The notes under the pieces were generated by a model that was not told the origin of the DNA, did not search any database, and saw nothing but the letters and a program-made list of their open reading frames with translations. A DNA stretch of 64,000 nucleotides from Nocardia arthritidis NBRC 100137 (lineage in GTDB: Bacteria; Actinomycetota; Actinomycetes; Mycobacteriales; Mycobacteriaceae), in NCBI RefSeq assembly GCF_001612765.1, contig NZ_BDBB01000007.1:168558-232557 (forward strand). Reading direction: 5' to 3'. Within the stretch, counting starts at the first letter, position 1; every line of letters begins with the position of its first letter. The translations under genes and the position numbers were made by a program. Of this stretch, positions 26,533 through 35,465 are shown in pieces.

Positions 26533-27252
26533 GTGATTCTGCAGGCAGCGACAGAATCGGTGACGAGCAACCTCGCGCTTACCGAGTTGCTCGACCCGAT
26601 GCACCTGCTCACGGAGACGTGGCTGAAGAACGCGGTGCTGCCGGCCATACTGGTCATCGTCTTCATCGAGACCGGCTTACTTTTCCCGATCCTGCCCGGC
26701 GATTCGCTGCTGTTCACCGGCGGCCTGCTGTCCGCGCAGCCGAATCCGCCGGTGTCGATCTGGGTTCTGGTGCCCGCCGTCGTCCTGGTCGCGTTCGCGG
26801 GCGACCAGTGTGCCTACTGGATCGGGCGAGCGATCGGACCGGCGCTGTTCCAGAAAGAGGACACCCGGTTCTTCAAGAAGCATTACGTCACGCAGACCCA
26901 CGAATTCTTCGAGAAGCACGGGCCGAAGACGATCGTCCTGGCCCGGTTCGTGCCGATCGTGCGCACCTTCATGCCGGTGCTCGCCGGGGTCTCGAAGATG
27001 GATTACCGCAAGTACGTCGCCTTCGACATCGTCGGCGCGCTCCTGTGGGGCGGCGGCGTCACCGTGCTCGGCTACTTCCTGGGCAACGTCGCGTTCATCC
27101 GTGACCACGTCGAGGCGATCTTCCTGCTCATCGTCTTCGTGTCGATCCTGCCCGGCATCACCGCCGTGGTGAAGAAGATTCGCCGCGGTACACCCGTGTC
27201 CGACGCGGTCGAGAGCGAGCTGACCGCGTCGACCAGCGAGCGCACCCCCTGA
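26533..27252 (+). CDS. DedA family membrane protein (Rv0364-like)
   Basis: A 239-residue DedA protein with about five membrane helices. Hallmarks are FIETGLLFPILPGDSLLF, the re-entrant-loop motif, ARFVPIVRTFMPVLAGVSKM with the conserved Phe/Arg/Pro residues, and DIVGALLWGGGVTVLGYFLG. DedA proteins act as lipid scramblases/flippases in membrane homeostasis. GTG 26533 is chosen because AGGAGG (26523-26528) lies 4 nt before it; the upstream in-frame codons do not resemble the family. It ends 5 bp before a second DedA gene, so the pair is probably co-transcribed. Confidence 0.92.
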   Translation: MILQAATESVTSNLALTELLDPMHLLTETWLKNAVLPAILVIVFIETGLLFPILPGDSLLFTGGLLSAQPNPPVSIWVLVPAVVLVAFAGDQCAYWIGRAIGPALFQKEDTRFFKKHYVTQTHEFFEKHGPKTIVLARFVPIVRTFMPVLAGVSKMDYRKYVAFDIVGALLWGGGVTVLGYFLGNVAFIRDHVEAIFLLIVFVSILPGITAVVKKIRRGTPVSDAVESELTASTSERTP

Positions 27253-27257
27253 AGCCG

Positions 27258-27956
27258 GTGACGACGGACTCGTCGCCCCTAGCCGTGGGCAGTTTCGATC
27301 CGCTACTCTCGGCGGGCCCCGCGCTCGTCTGGGCAGTGGTGTTGACCTTCGTCTTCCTCGAGTGCGCGGTGATCCTCGGGCTGTTCCTGCCCGGTGACTC
27401 GATGCTCATCACCGCGGGCATCGTAATGGCATCGCATGCTTCGGGCGAGGCGCACGTGTGGGCGCTGTCGCTGGGCGCGATGGTGGCGGCCATCGCGGGC
27501 AACCAGGTCGGCTACGTCATCGGGCACCGGACCGGACGGCATCTCGTCGCCCGCAAGAACGGCAGATACATCAACGTCCGCAATCTGCAGCGCGTCGCCG
27601 AACTGCTGCACCGGCACGGATTCGTCGCGGTGCTGATCGCCCGGTGGATCCCCTGGGTGCGCACCCTGTGCCCCTCGGTCGCGGGCGCGGCGCGAATGGA
27701 CCACCGCAAATTCACCGTGGCCAGCACCGTCGGCGCGATCGTCTGGGCGCCGGTGCTGTTGCTCATCGGCTACTACGCAGGCAACTTCCTCGGGCGCGTG
27801 CCGTGGCTGATGCCGATCGTGATCGGCACGCTGGTGGTGGGCTTGATCATCGGGACGGTGCTCGGCGTGCGGCACTACCGACAGGAGATGTCGCAGCCCG
27901 CAGAGGACTTCGCGCTGGAGACGGCCCAGAGCGCGGTGCTGGAGTCCGAGAGCTGA
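27258..27956 (+). CDS. Second DedA family membrane protein
   Basis: A 232-residue DedA protein starting at GTG 27258, 5 bp after the preceding DedA stop. It shares FLECAVILGLFLPGDSMLI, IARWIPWVRTLCPSVAGAARMDHRKF and VGAIVWAPVLLLIGYYAG, so it has the same fold as its neighbour. The two are clearly divergent in sequence, not a recent duplicate. No strong ribosome site separates them, which suggests coupled translation. Two adjacent DedA paralogues may form a hetero-oligomer or handle different lipids; this is inference. Confidence 0.9.
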   Translation: MTTDSSPLAVGSFDPLLSAGPALVWAVVLTFVFLECAVILGLFLPGDSMLITAGIVMASHASGEAHVWALSLGAMVAAIAGNQVGYVIGHRTGRHLVARKNGRYINVRNLQRVAELLHRHGFVAVLIARWIPWVRTLCPSVAGAARMDHRKFTVASTVGAIVWAPVLLLIGYYAGNFLGRVPWLMPIVIGTLVVGLIIGTVLGVRHYRQEMSQPAEDFALETAQSAVLESES

Positions 27957-27963
27957 TCCGCGC

Positions 27964-29193
27964 TCACAGCCCCGCGGCGCTGACCTGGTAGGCAGCCTCC
28001 ATGAGCAGCCAGCCGGACAACTGCACCGACATGTCGCGTCCCGGCACCTTCGACGAGGTCACCGAGCCGCCTGCGGTGAAGTAGCCGGCTCCCGCGCTGC
28101 CGCCGGGCAGTTGCGCGGGCTTGCTCCAGTCGTGCCCGAACAGTGGCTCGCCCTCCACTTGCAGCCGGTTCGCCCACGCCGCCTCGGCGGACGCGGTGAC
28201 GATCGCGGCGGCCGCACGGCGGTCGGCGACCTGTTCGGAGTCCTCACCCGGCAACATCACCGCGACCAGCGCCAGGTATCGGGCCAGGATGCCGTTGAAC
28301 AGGCCGCCGTCGCCCCCGCCGCCGCCGTTGACGACACCGTCGGTGGTCATGTGTTCCTCGACGGCCGCGAGCAACCGGTGCACGCGTTCGGTGTGCTTCG
28401 GATCGCCCGTCTGCACGGCCAGTTCGGTCTCCAAGCCGAGCGCCACGCCCTGGCAGTAGGTGAACACGGGGCGCTCGATCTCGCCGGAGGGCAGATGGAT
28501 TCCGTCGAGGATCAAACCGGTCTCCGGATCGCGCAGCGTCGCGTCCAGCCAGTCGGCCATCTCCTGAGCGCGCTGGATGCGCCCGAGCCGTAACAGCGCG
28601 ATCGCGGCGGGGCCGTTCGCGGGCGCGTTGAAATAATCCGAACCGGTGCGCCAGGGCAGGCCGCCGCCGATCTGCGGCTGCCAGCCGTCGTGCAATTGCT
28701 TCTCCAGCGCGGCCAGCGCGCTGCGCACATCGGTGCCCTGGGTGCGCTCGGCGCGTTCCAGTGCGATGGCCAGCCATGCCATGTCGTCGTAGTACCGGTT
28801 GGTCCAGCCGGTGAGATTGCGGATGCGATGCGAGCGCGCCAGCGCCGCGATCCGCCTGCGGCGCAGCGGAGTCGGCGCCCGGTTCGCGGCATCGATCGCG
28901 CATTCGATCAGATGCGCCTGCCACCAGTAGTGCCACCCACCGAAGACCCGCTCGCGCTTGGTGGCGGGCCAGCCGACCACGCCGAGTTCGGTGCCCGGCA
29001 GCGCCCACAGCGCGCGCAAGTGCCGCGAGATGATCGCTGATTCGGCCATGTCGGCCCGTTCGGACCACAGCGTCGCGGGCGCGACGGCCTCCCGGCCCGT
29101 CCGTGCCCGGACAGCCGGCGGACGCGGTACCGCGGAGCCCTTTTCGGCGTGCTCCACGCGCGGCACCTCGATGTCGTCGCTCCGCGAGGTCAT
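27964..29193 (-). CDS. Glycoside hydrolase family 76-like protein (Rv0365c-like)
   Basis: A 409-residue protein with the alpha/alpha-toroid features of GH76 endo-alpha-1,6-mannanases. The motif NRYYDDMAWLAIAL contains the adjacent Asp pair D136/D137 that catalyses hydrolysis in this family. Other matching stretches are WHYWWQAHLIECAIDA, GLPWRTGSDYFNAPANGPAAI and TYCQGVALGLE. No signal peptide is visible in the 40-residue polar N-terminus, so it may act inside the cell or use another route, as for Rv0365c. Possible substrates in this organism are mannan-type or lipomannan glycans. It is convergent with the DedA pair, 7 bp apart. Confidence 0.87.
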   Translation of the reverse strand: MTSRSDDIEVPRVEHAEKGSAVPRPPAVRARTGREAVAPATLWSERADMAESAIISRHLRALWALPGTELGVVGWPATKRERVFGGWHYWWQAHLIECAIDAANRAPTPLRRRRIAALARSHRIRNLTGWTNRYYDDMAWLAIALERAERTQGTDVRSALAALEKQLHDGWQPQIGGGLPWRTGSDYFNAPANGPAAIALLRLGRIQRAQEMADWLDATLRDPETGLILDGIHLPSGEIERPVFTYCQGVALGLETELAVQTGDPKHTERVHRLLAAVEEHMTTDGVVNGGGGGDGGLFNGILARYLALVAVMLPGEDSEQVADRRAAAAIVTASAEAAWANRLQVEGEPLFGHDWSKPAQLPGGSAGAGYFTAGGSVTSSKVPGRDMSVQLSGWLLMEAAYQVSAAGL

Positions 29194-29320
29194 GAATCAA
29201 TGGTGCCAGGCCCGAACGGATTTATGCGCCCGATTTGTTACGAAAGCGATGTGCAATCGTGCCGGTGTGCTCCGGGACCGGAAGATCTCCTGCTCACACG
29301 GCCGAACACGCGGCAGGCAG

Positions 29321-30007
29321 TCACCACGCGGTCGTCAGATCGGCGTGTTGCCGTACCCACGCGTGCATGGCGATCCCCGCGGCCACGCCGGCGTTGATGC
29401 TGCGGGTGGAACCGAACTGCGCGATCGACACCGTCATCACGGCGGCCTGCTTGGCGTGGTCGGTGACACCGGGCCCCTCTTGACCGAACAGCAGCAGGCA
29501 GGCGCGCGGCAGTGTGACCGTCTCCAGCGGGACCGAACCCGGCACGTTGTCCACGGCGACCACCGTCAGCCCGGCGCGCTCGCTGAACGCCAGCAGCTCG
29601 CCGATGTCGGTATGGTGCCGTATGTGCTGGTAGCGGTCGGTCACCATGGCGCCGCGCCGATTCCAGCGCCGCCTGCCGACGATGTGCACGGCCGCGGCGG
29701 CGAAGGCGTTGGCCGTGCGGACCACCGTGCCGATGTTCGCGTCGTGCCCGAAGTTCTCGATCGCGACGTGGAACGGGTGCCTGCGCCGGTCGATGTCGGC
29801 GACGATGGCCTCCCGGCTCCAGTACCGGTAGGCGTCGACCACGTTGCGGCGGTCGCCCGCGGCCAGCAGTTCAGGGTCCAGGCGCGGATCGTCCGGCGGC
29901 GGCTCGGCGTGCTCGCTCGCCCACGGGCCGACGCCGTTCGGGTGCTCGCCCCACTCCGTCGGCCCTGGTAGGTCCTGCTCCGCCGCATCCGGCACCGGGT
30001 GACTCAC
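29321..30007 (-). CDS. SPOUT-family RNA methyltransferase (TrmH/SpoU type)
   Basis: A 228-residue SPOUT methyltransferase. The trefoil-knot motifs are present: ENFGHDANIGTVVRTANAF (motif 1), LLLFGQEGPGV (motif 2) and VSIAQFGSTRSINAGVAAGIA (motif 3), which bind S-adenosylmethionine. An N-terminal extension of ~70 residues rich in Pro/Glu/Asp precedes the catalytic domain. GTG 30007 (MSHPVPDAAEQ) is preferred: a TAGCAT -10-like element lies just upstream, suggesting a leaderless mRNA; GTG 30031 would add 8 residues. It corresponds in position to M. tuberculosis Rv0380c. tRNA versus rRNA ribose methylation cannot be decided from sequence alone. Confidence 0.88.
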   Translation of the reverse strand: MSHPVPDAAEQDLPGPTEWGEHPNGVGPWASEHAEPPPDDPRLDPELLAAGDRRNVVDAYRYWSREAIVADIDRRRHPFHVAIENFGHDANIGTVVRTANAFAAAAVHIVGRRRWNRRGAMVTDRYQHIRHHTDIGELLAFSERAGLTVVAVDNVPGSVPLETVTLPRACLLLFGQEGPGVTDHAKQAAVMTVSIAQFGSTRSINAGVAAGIAMHAWVRQHADLTTAW

Positions 30008-30061
30008 CCCGACGATGCTAATTCCGTCCACCGCGCTCGCGACGGGTGGCCGGGCCTCCGC

Positions 30062-30394
30062 TCAGTAGCTGGACGAGCTACCCGCGAACGCGCCGACCAG
30101 GCCGAGCACCAGCAACAACAGCAGGAACAACAGGCTCACGCACAACAGCGCCGTCGCGATGATGCCGCAGATGTATCCCGCGTTGACGTTCCCCCGCCCA
30201 CCGATGGTCCCACCGGAGGCGTCGATCTCGTTGAGCGCCCGCTTACCCATCACCCAGGCGAAGGGACCCACTAGCTGGCACAACACCAGGCTGAGAATGC
30301 CCAGGATCAGGACCGTGGTGGCTCTCGGATGGTCCGGGGGTCCGTAGGCCCCATAGGCTGGATAGCCGTACGGCTGCTGCGGCGGATAGCTCAT
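30062..30394 (-). CDS. DUF4190-like small membrane protein
   Basis: A 110-residue protein: a short Pro/Tyr/Gly-rich cytoplasmic head (QPYGYPAYGAYGPPDH) followed by two membrane segments (~27-49 and ~73-104) joined by a loop containing KRALNEIDASGG, the signature of DUF4190 (PF13828). The family is widespread in actinobacteria with no known function. It faces the sensor kinase gene divergently. Confidence 0.85.
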   Translation of the reverse strand: MSYPPQQPYGYPAYGAYGPPDHPRATTVLILGILSLVLCQLVGPFAWVMGKRALNEIDASGGTIGGRGNVNAGYICGIIATALLCVSLLFLLLLLVLGLVGAFAGSSSSY

Positions 30395-30477
30395 CAGCAG
30401 GATCGTAGTAGGTGTGGCGGGCTACACCACATCTTCGGCGGGCAGCTCCATCGAACCTCGAAAGCACCGCGACGACC

Positions 30478-31851
30478 ATGGATTCCATGACCGAGACACA
30501 CGCCGAACCGACCCTCGTGCTCGCCCCGCAAGCGTCAGAACCGGAAGAGCATGTGCTGCGCACGGTGCTGCTCGCGCCGGTGCGCGCCAGGTTCTGGAAG
30601 GAACTCGTCTACGTTCTCACCGTTTTCGTGATCGGCTGCCCGGCCGTCGCCTATCTGTTCCTCGGCTTCGGGGGCGGACTGTATCTCGCGATCACCGTCA
30701 TCGGCCTGCCGGTGCTCGCGGTAGTGCTGCTGGGTGGACGGGTGTGGGGCCGGATCTACCGGGCGCTGGCCAAGGACCTGCTCGGCGTCGCCGTCGCGCC
30801 GCCTCCGCCGTTCGCGCCCGCGTCCGGACTGCTCGGATTCCTCAAGAGCGCCTTCACCGATCGGGCGAGCTGGCGCGCGGCGCTGTTCTTGCTCGCCCAA
30901 GCGATGCTCGGCGTCGCGGTGGGATATCCGGTGCTCGTCACAGTGGCGATGACCGTGTTCATCGCGCTGTCCCCGATCCCGTGGGCGCTGATCCACCCGA
31001 CCAATGTCGACGAGAACGGCGTCGAACACCAGTCGATGGTCCAGTTCGGCGACTTCTACCTCGACAGCTGGCCGAAAGTGCTTGGTTTCGCGCTGATCGG
31101 CCTGCTCGGCTGCCTGGCGTTGCCCTGGCTGCTGCGCGGCGTCTGCTGGGTGCACGGGCTGCTGACCATCGCCCTGCTCAGCGCGACGGCGCGGGACCGA
31201 AGGGTTACCGAACTGCGGGAGAGCAGGTTGACCGCGGTCGAGGACTCCGCGGCGACGCTGCGCAGACTCGAACGCGACCTGCACGACGGCACCCAGGCCA
31301 GACTGGTCACCATCGCGATGGCGCTGGGCAGGGCCGAGGAACGCCTCGCCGAGGGCGGGGATCCCAGCGATCTCATCGCGGACGCGCGCGCCGGCTCCAA
31401 GGAGGCGTTGACCGAACTGCGCGAACTGGTGCGCGGGATCCACCCGCCCGCTTTGGAATTGGGGCTGGAACCGGCTTTGGAGACGCTGACGGCGCGCTGC
31501 TCGGTACCGGTGGAGCTGCGGGTGCATCTGCCCGGACGACCGACTCCGGCCATCGAGGCGATCGCGTATTTCTCGGTCGCCGAGTTGCTGACGAACGTGG
31601 TGCGGCACGCTCGGGCCAGCGGCGCGTGGGTCTCGGTACTGCCGGGCGAGGGGCAGACCATCGTGGTGACGGTGCGCGACAACGGAATCGGCGGCGTGTC
31701 GACACCGGTGGACGGCGCGCTCGGCGCGGGTAGCGGGTTGTCCGGCCTCGCGGCGCGGGCCCGCACCGTGGACGGGACGCTGAGCGTGCGGAGCCCGGCC
31801 GGTGGACCGACCGTGGTGACGATCGTGCTGCCGCTGGCGGGGTCGCGATGA
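30478..31851 (+). CDS. Two-component sensor histidine kinase (sensor domain + HisKA_3)
   Basis: A 457-residue kinase. The N-terminal half contains four membrane helices (around residues 45-90 and 135-230) in the pattern of the actinobacterial putative sensor domain (PF13796). The cytoplasmic half has the HisKA_3 phosphoacceptor box LERDLHDGTQARL with His269. The ATPase domain carries the N-box ELLTNVVRHARAS and the G-boxes VRDNGIGG and GSGLSGLAARA. ATG 30478 is used; no ribosome site is obvious, and GTG 30412 or ATG 30487 are alternatives. It overlaps the response regulator by 4 nt. The stimulus is unknown. Confidence 0.92.
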   Translation: MDSMTETHAEPTLVLAPQASEPEEHVLRTVLLAPVRARFWKELVYVLTVFVIGCPAVAYLFLGFGGGLYLAITVIGLPVLAVVLLGGRVWGRIYRALAKDLLGVAVAPPPPFAPASGLLGFLKSAFTDRASWRAALFLLAQAMLGVAVGYPVLVTVAMTVFIALSPIPWALIHPTNVDENGVEHQSMVQFGDFYLDSWPKVLGFALIGLLGCLALPWLLRGVCWVHGLLTIALLSATARDRRVTELRESRLTAVEDSAATLRRLERDLHDGTQARLVTIAMALGRAEERLAEGGDPSDLIADARAGSKEALTELRELVRGIHPPALELGLEPALETLTARCSVPVELRVHLPGRPTPAIEAIAYFSVAELLTNVVRHARASGAWVSVLPGEGQTIVVTVRDNGIGGVSTPVDGALGAGSGLSGLAARARTVDGTLSVRSPAGGPTVVTIVLPLAGSR

Positions 31852-32501
31852 GCGACGGACTACGCATCGTGATCGCGGAGGACAGCGCCATCCTGCGCGA
31901 CGGGCTGGCCGGACTGCTCACCGAACGCGGCCACGAGGTGGTCGCCATGGTCGGCGACGCGACCGCCCTCGCCGACGTGGTCGGCACGCACGGTCCCGAT
32001 GTCGCGGTGGTGGACGTGCGGATGCCCCCGAGCTACACCGACGAGGGGCTGCTCGCCGCCATCGAATTGCGCCGCAAATACCCGACGACCGGCGTCCTGG
32101 TGTTCTCCCAGTGGGTCGAGACCCGCTACGCCACCGAGTTGCTCGCCGGCGGCGCGAGCGGCGTCGGCTACCTGCTCAAGGACCGGGTCGCCGACGTACG
32201 GGACTTCGTGGACGCGCTGTACCGCGTGGCCACCGGCGGCACCGCGCTCGACCCGGAGGTGGTGAGCCAACTGATGGGCGCCTCGCGTCAGCAGGATTCG
32301 CTGGCCCGCCTCAGCCGGCGCGAACGCGAGGTGCTCGAGCTGATGGCCCAAGGCCTGTCCAACAACGCCATCGCCGCCGCCCTGACCGTCACCGAACGCG
32401 CGGTGGAAAAGCATATCGGCAACATCTTCATCAAGCTCGACCTACCGCCCTCCGAGACCCATCACCGCCGCGTGCTGGCGGTATTGCGACTCAAGGGCTG
32501 A
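31848..32501 (+). CDS. NarL/LuxR-family response regulator
   Basis: A 217-residue regulator, partner of the upstream kinase (ATGA overlap). The receiver domain (~1-125) has the acidic pair E11/D12, phosphoacceptor D56 in VVDVRMPP and the lysine in LLKDRV. The LuxR helix-turn-helix (~150-215) reads LSRREREVLELMAQGLSNNA, then IAAALTVTERAVEKHI. It should dimerise and bind DNA when phosphorylated. No dedicated target is adjacent except the small downstream genes. Confidence 0.95.
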   Translation: MSDGLRIVIAEDSAILRDGLAGLLTERGHEVVAMVGDATALADVVGTHGPDVAVVDVRMPPSYTDEGLLAAIELRRKYPTTGVLVFSQWVETRYATELLAGGASGVGYLLKDRVADVRDFVDALYRVATGGTALDPEVVSQLMGASRQQDSLARLSRREREVLELMAQGLSNNAIAAALTVTERAVEKHIGNIFIKLDLPPSETHHRRVLAVLRLKG

Positions 32502-32575
32502 CGACGCTGTGGATTGCCGGCCTGCTGTGCCAGACTGGCCCCAACGCGGTATCCGTGCGGGGAGGGGAGGAAGCG

Positions 32576-33151
32576 ATGACCGTCGACGTGAACTGGCCTG
32601 ATCATCTGCTGACCCTGGAGGACTGGATCGCGCTGCCGGAGGACAGCAGCCGGAATTACGAGCTCGTCGAGGGGGTTCTGGTCGTGTCACCGAAACCGGT
32701 GTCGCAACATCAGCGCGCTATTCTGCGGCTGGGCCCGCAGTTGGAACCGCAACTGCCCGGTATCTACGGCGTGCTGACCGACACTGAAGTGGTGATCGAC
32801 GCGGGCACGCCGCCGACCATCCGAGTCCCGGACATTCTCGTGGTGCCCGAAGCTGGTATCGAGGCCAACCTGCCCCGCTATCAAGCGGCCGACGTGTTGC
32901 TCGCCGTCGAAATACTTTCGCCCGGTTCACGACGTACCGACCGGGTGACGAAATTCTTCGAGTACGCCGACGCCGGTATCGAGCACTACTGGCTGATCGA
33001 CCTCGACAAGCCCACAAGCCTTGCCGCTTACCACCTCATCGGCCGTGACTACGAACTCGTCGCCGAACAGTCCGGCACCGTGACGGTCAACGTTGCGGGG
33101 ACCCCGATCACGATCGATCTTGCCGCGCTGACCAGCGGTCGCGCACCCTGA
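32576..33151 (+). CDS. Uma2 family (DUF820) PD-(D/E)XK nuclease-like protein
   Basis: A 191-residue protein of the Uma2 family, a PD-(D/E)XK fold. The active-site pattern is visible: RVPDILVV (Asp), LLAVEILSP (Glu) and the Lys in VTKFFEYADAGIEHYWLID. The early segment YELVEGVLVVSP is also conserved. Uma2 proteins are abundant in cyanobacteria and some actinobacteria; their biological role is unclear. ATG 32576 follows GGGGAGG by about 6 nt. It lies alone, with no methyltransferase, transposase or antitoxin alongside, so a restriction or toxin role is not supported. Confidence 0.88.
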   Translation: MTVDVNWPDHLLTLEDWIALPEDSSRNYELVEGVLVVSPKPVSQHQRAILRLGPQLEPQLPGIYGVLTDTEVVIDAGTPPTIRVPDILVVPEAGIEANLPRYQAADVLLAVEILSPGSRRTDRVTKFFEYADAGIEHYWLIDLDKPTSLAAYHLIGRDYELVAEQSGTVTVNVAGTPITIDLAALTSGRAP

Positions 33152-33216
33152 TAGCCCTCCACCACCGGATGTGCGGGGCCTATCCTGGAGGTCTGGCACT
33201 CGGGGTGGAGGCTGGT

Positions 33217-33663
33217 ATGGATCACGAGCGGATATTGCGCACGGTGCTCGGAGTGACCGCCGGGTATCTGATCCTGCTGGCGCTGTGGCTGGGATGGGTG
33301 GTTCATCGGACGCCGCCGGGGACCGTGCCTTATCAGATCGTGGCGCTGGTCGGGCTGTTCGGCTCGTGCGTCGGGATCGGGATGATGCTGGCCGCGCGGC
33401 CGTCCAAGGCGGATCGCCAGTTGTGGCGGCACGGTTTGGAGGGCTGGGCGACCGTGGCGGGCGTACATCCCTTGGAACGCACCGATCATCACACCGAACT
33501 CACCGAGCTGGATCTCGAACTGACCGTGCCGGGCTCGGAAAGTTACCGGGGCACTGTCGTTTTCGACGCTACGCCAGCGGACAAACCGCGGCTCGCGGTC
33601 GGCGAGATCCTGTCCATCCGCGTCGATCCGGAGAACCGTGATCGCATCATTCTGCTGCTGTGA
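33217..33663 (+). CDS. Small membrane protein with soluble C-terminal beta domain
   Basis: A 148-residue protein with two membrane helices (~8-30 and ~40-58) separated by a short loop (HRTPPGT), followed by a ~85-residue soluble domain with alternating strands (GWATVAGVHPLER, ELDLELTVPG, YRGTVVFDATPA, GEILSIRVDPENRDRI). The pattern recalls DUF3592-like membrane proteins. ATG 33217 follows GGTGGAGG. Its 3' end overlaps the convergent YhhN gene by 17 bp. The function is unknown. Confidence 0.75.
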   Translation: MDHERILRTVLGVTAGYLILLALWLGWVVHRTPPGTVPYQIVALVGLFGSCVGIGMMLAARPSKADRQLWRHGLEGWATVAGVHPLERTDHHTELTELDLELTVPGSESYRGTVVFDATPADKPRLAVGEILSIRVDPENRDRIILLL

Positions 33664-34354
33664 TCACCGGTTCGACGTGCGCTTTCGGATCGGCGAGCAG
33701 AAACTGCGCGGCCGTGTAGGTCGCCAGAATCACGCCTTCGGTCACCCGGCGGGCCCGCTGACCGCGTGCGAACAATCGCCGCAGCACGATGAGCCCGTCG
33801 GAGACGGTGAACAGCAGTGCCCCGAGGCCGAGGCGGCTGCGCGGGTCGGCGCCGGGAACATTCACGCCCGCAACGTTTTTCGCGGCGGGCGCGAGCGCCG
33901 GGTCGGACGCCAGCACGGCCGCGGCGCCCAGTGTGACGCCGTAGGTCGTCAGTGGTGTGGCCACCGAGGGCGCCTTCTTCCGCAGCAACCCGGCGGCGCC
34001 CAGCCACGCGGCCACGCGCGGCACGGCCACCCGGGCGGCCGGCCTGCCGCCCATCCGCCACCACAGGGTGGCGTATCCGGCCTGCATCACCGCGAACGAC
34101 GACGCGCCCGCGATCAGCTTGCGGTCGTCATCCGGATCGATCAGCAGGATGTCGCCGATGGTCGCCGCACCCAGCGACCCGATCAGCATCGTGCGCTCGG
34201 TGGAAGGCAGCTCTCTGCCCCCGGTCACCACATCGGCCGCGAGCAGCGGCATCAACAGCGGCTTCGCGACCCATTGCGCCTTCTCCCGCCCGGTGACGGC
34301 GCCGTAGACGGTGACCGCCGCCGCGACGAGATACCCGGCTCGGAACGGGCGCAC
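33647..34354 (-). CDS. YhhN family membrane protein (lysoplasmalogenase-like)
   Basis: A 235-residue polytopic protein with about seven or eight membrane helices. Motifs LLMPLLAADVVTGG, IGDILLIDP and FTVSDGLIVL place it in the YhhN family (PF07947), which includes human TMEM86B lysoplasmalogenase; bacterial members are less well defined. The conserved acidic residues in GDILLID and SDGLI are kept. It starts at GTG 34354, 2 bp after the FabH-like stop, so the two are co-transcribed. Confidence 0.85.
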   Translation of the reverse strand: MRPFRAGYLVAAAVTVYGAVTGREKAQWVAKPLLMPLLAADVVTGGRELPSTERTMLIGSLGAATIGDILLIDPDDDRKLIAGASSFAVMQAGYATLWWRMGGRPAARVAVPRVAAWLGAAGLLRKKAPSVATPLTTYGVTLGAAAVLASDPALAPAAKNVAGVNVPGADPRSRLGLGALLFTVSDGLIVLRRLFARGQRARRVTEGVILATYTAAQFLLADPKAHVEPVITAAE

Positions 34355-34356
34355 GA

Positions 34357-35412
34357 CTAGAAGCTCGGTTCGGCCGGGGCGGGCGGCAACGTGACGACCT
34401 GGCCCGCGTAGCTCAGACCGGCGCCGAAACCGAGCAGCAACGCCGTCTGCCCGCCCTTCGCCTTACCGGTGACCAGCATCTCCTCGATCGCGAGCGGAAT
34501 GGACGCGGCCGAGGTATTGCCGGTGTTCTCGATGTCGTTGGCCATCGGGATCTCGTCGGCCAGTCCGAGGTTCTTCTTCATCAGCTCGTTGATCCGGGCG
34601 TTGGCCTGATGCGGGACGAAGACCTCGATATCCTCCTTGGCCACGCCGGAGATCTCGAGCGCGGTGGACAGCGCACGCGGCAGGGTGACCGCCGCCCAGC
34701 GGAAGACCCGCGGTCCCTCCATCCGCAGCGACATCCGACCGACCGGATCAACGGCCGGGTCCGTGCCCTGCATGGACTGGGCGCGGTGCATGTACTCCAG
34801 GAAGTCGATGTCCTGCATGATCGCGGCCGCGTTCTCGCCGTCGCTGCCCCAGACCGTGGGCGAGATGCCGTTGTCGTCGCTCGGGCCGACCACCACCGCG
34901 CCCGCGCCGTCCCCGAAGATCATCGCGGTGCCGCGGTCGGTGGGGTCGAGCCCGACGGTCATCGTCTCGGCGCCGATGAGCAGCACGTACTCGGCGGTGC
35001 CGGACCGGATCATATCGGCGGCCACACCGAGGCCGTAGCCGAAGCCGCCGCAGCCGGAGGTCAGGTCGAAGGCGGCGACACCGTTCATCCCGATGTCGTA
35101 GGCCACCTGCGGCGCCCCGTGCGGAGTGAGAGTCAGCCAGCTGGAGGTGGCCAGGATCACGGCGCCGATCTTCGACCGATCGACGCCGCTGTTGACGATC
35201 GCGCGCTCGCCCGCCGCCGCGGCGATCGACCGGAGCGTCTCGTCGCCGCTGATCCAGCGCCGGTTGCGGACACCGGTGCGCTCGTAGATCCACTCCTCGG
35301 TGGAGTCCAGAACCTCGCAGACCTCGGCGTTGCTGACCAGGCGCTTGGGTCGGTAAGCGCCGATTCCGAGCATCGCAACGTTTTCGCGACTCTTGTTGAC
35401 TGCAATGCTCAC
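34357..35412 (-). CDS. Beta-ketoacyl-ACP synthase III-like condensing enzyme
   Basis: A 351-residue thiolase-fold enzyme of the FabH type. The catalytic triad is intact: Cys121 in DLTSGCGGFGYGL, His268 in VPHQANARI and Asn299 in ENTGNTSAASIP. FGDGAGAVVV and LLLGFGAGLSYAG are also typical. FabH starts fatty acid chains by condensing acyl-CoA with malonyl-ACP. It sits apart from other fatty acid synthesis genes and beside a YhhN gene, so a specialised acyl-transfer or lipid role is possible and fabH is not asserted. GTG 35412 is used; GTG 35415 is directly before it. No clear ribosome site is seen. Confidence 0.88.
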   Translation of the reverse strand: MSIAVNKSRENVAMLGIGAYRPKRLVSNAEVCEVLDSTEEWIYERTGVRNRRWISGDETLRSIAAAAGERAIVNSGVDRSKIGAVILATSSWLTLTPHGAPQVAYDIGMNGVAAFDLTSGCGGFGYGLGVAADMIRSGTAEYVLLIGAETMTVGLDPTDRGTAMIFGDGAGAVVVGPSDDNGISPTVWGSDGENAAAIMQDIDFLEYMHRAQSMQGTDPAVDPVGRMSLRMEGPRVFRWAAVTLPRALSTALEISGVAKEDIEVFVPHQANARINELMKKNLGLADEIPMANDIENTGNTSAASIPLAIEEMLVTGKAKGGQTALLLGFGAGLSYAGQVVTLPPAPAEPSF

Positions 35413-35465
35413 CACTGGGGACTCACACGACCCTTCACCTTCGAAGACTTAGACCATTGTCCAGG

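Noticed and set aside
32576..33151. Uma2 protein as part of a defence or restriction system
   Set aside because: No methyltransferase, toxin-antitoxin partner, helicase or mobile element is adjacent; it appears as a stand-alone gene.
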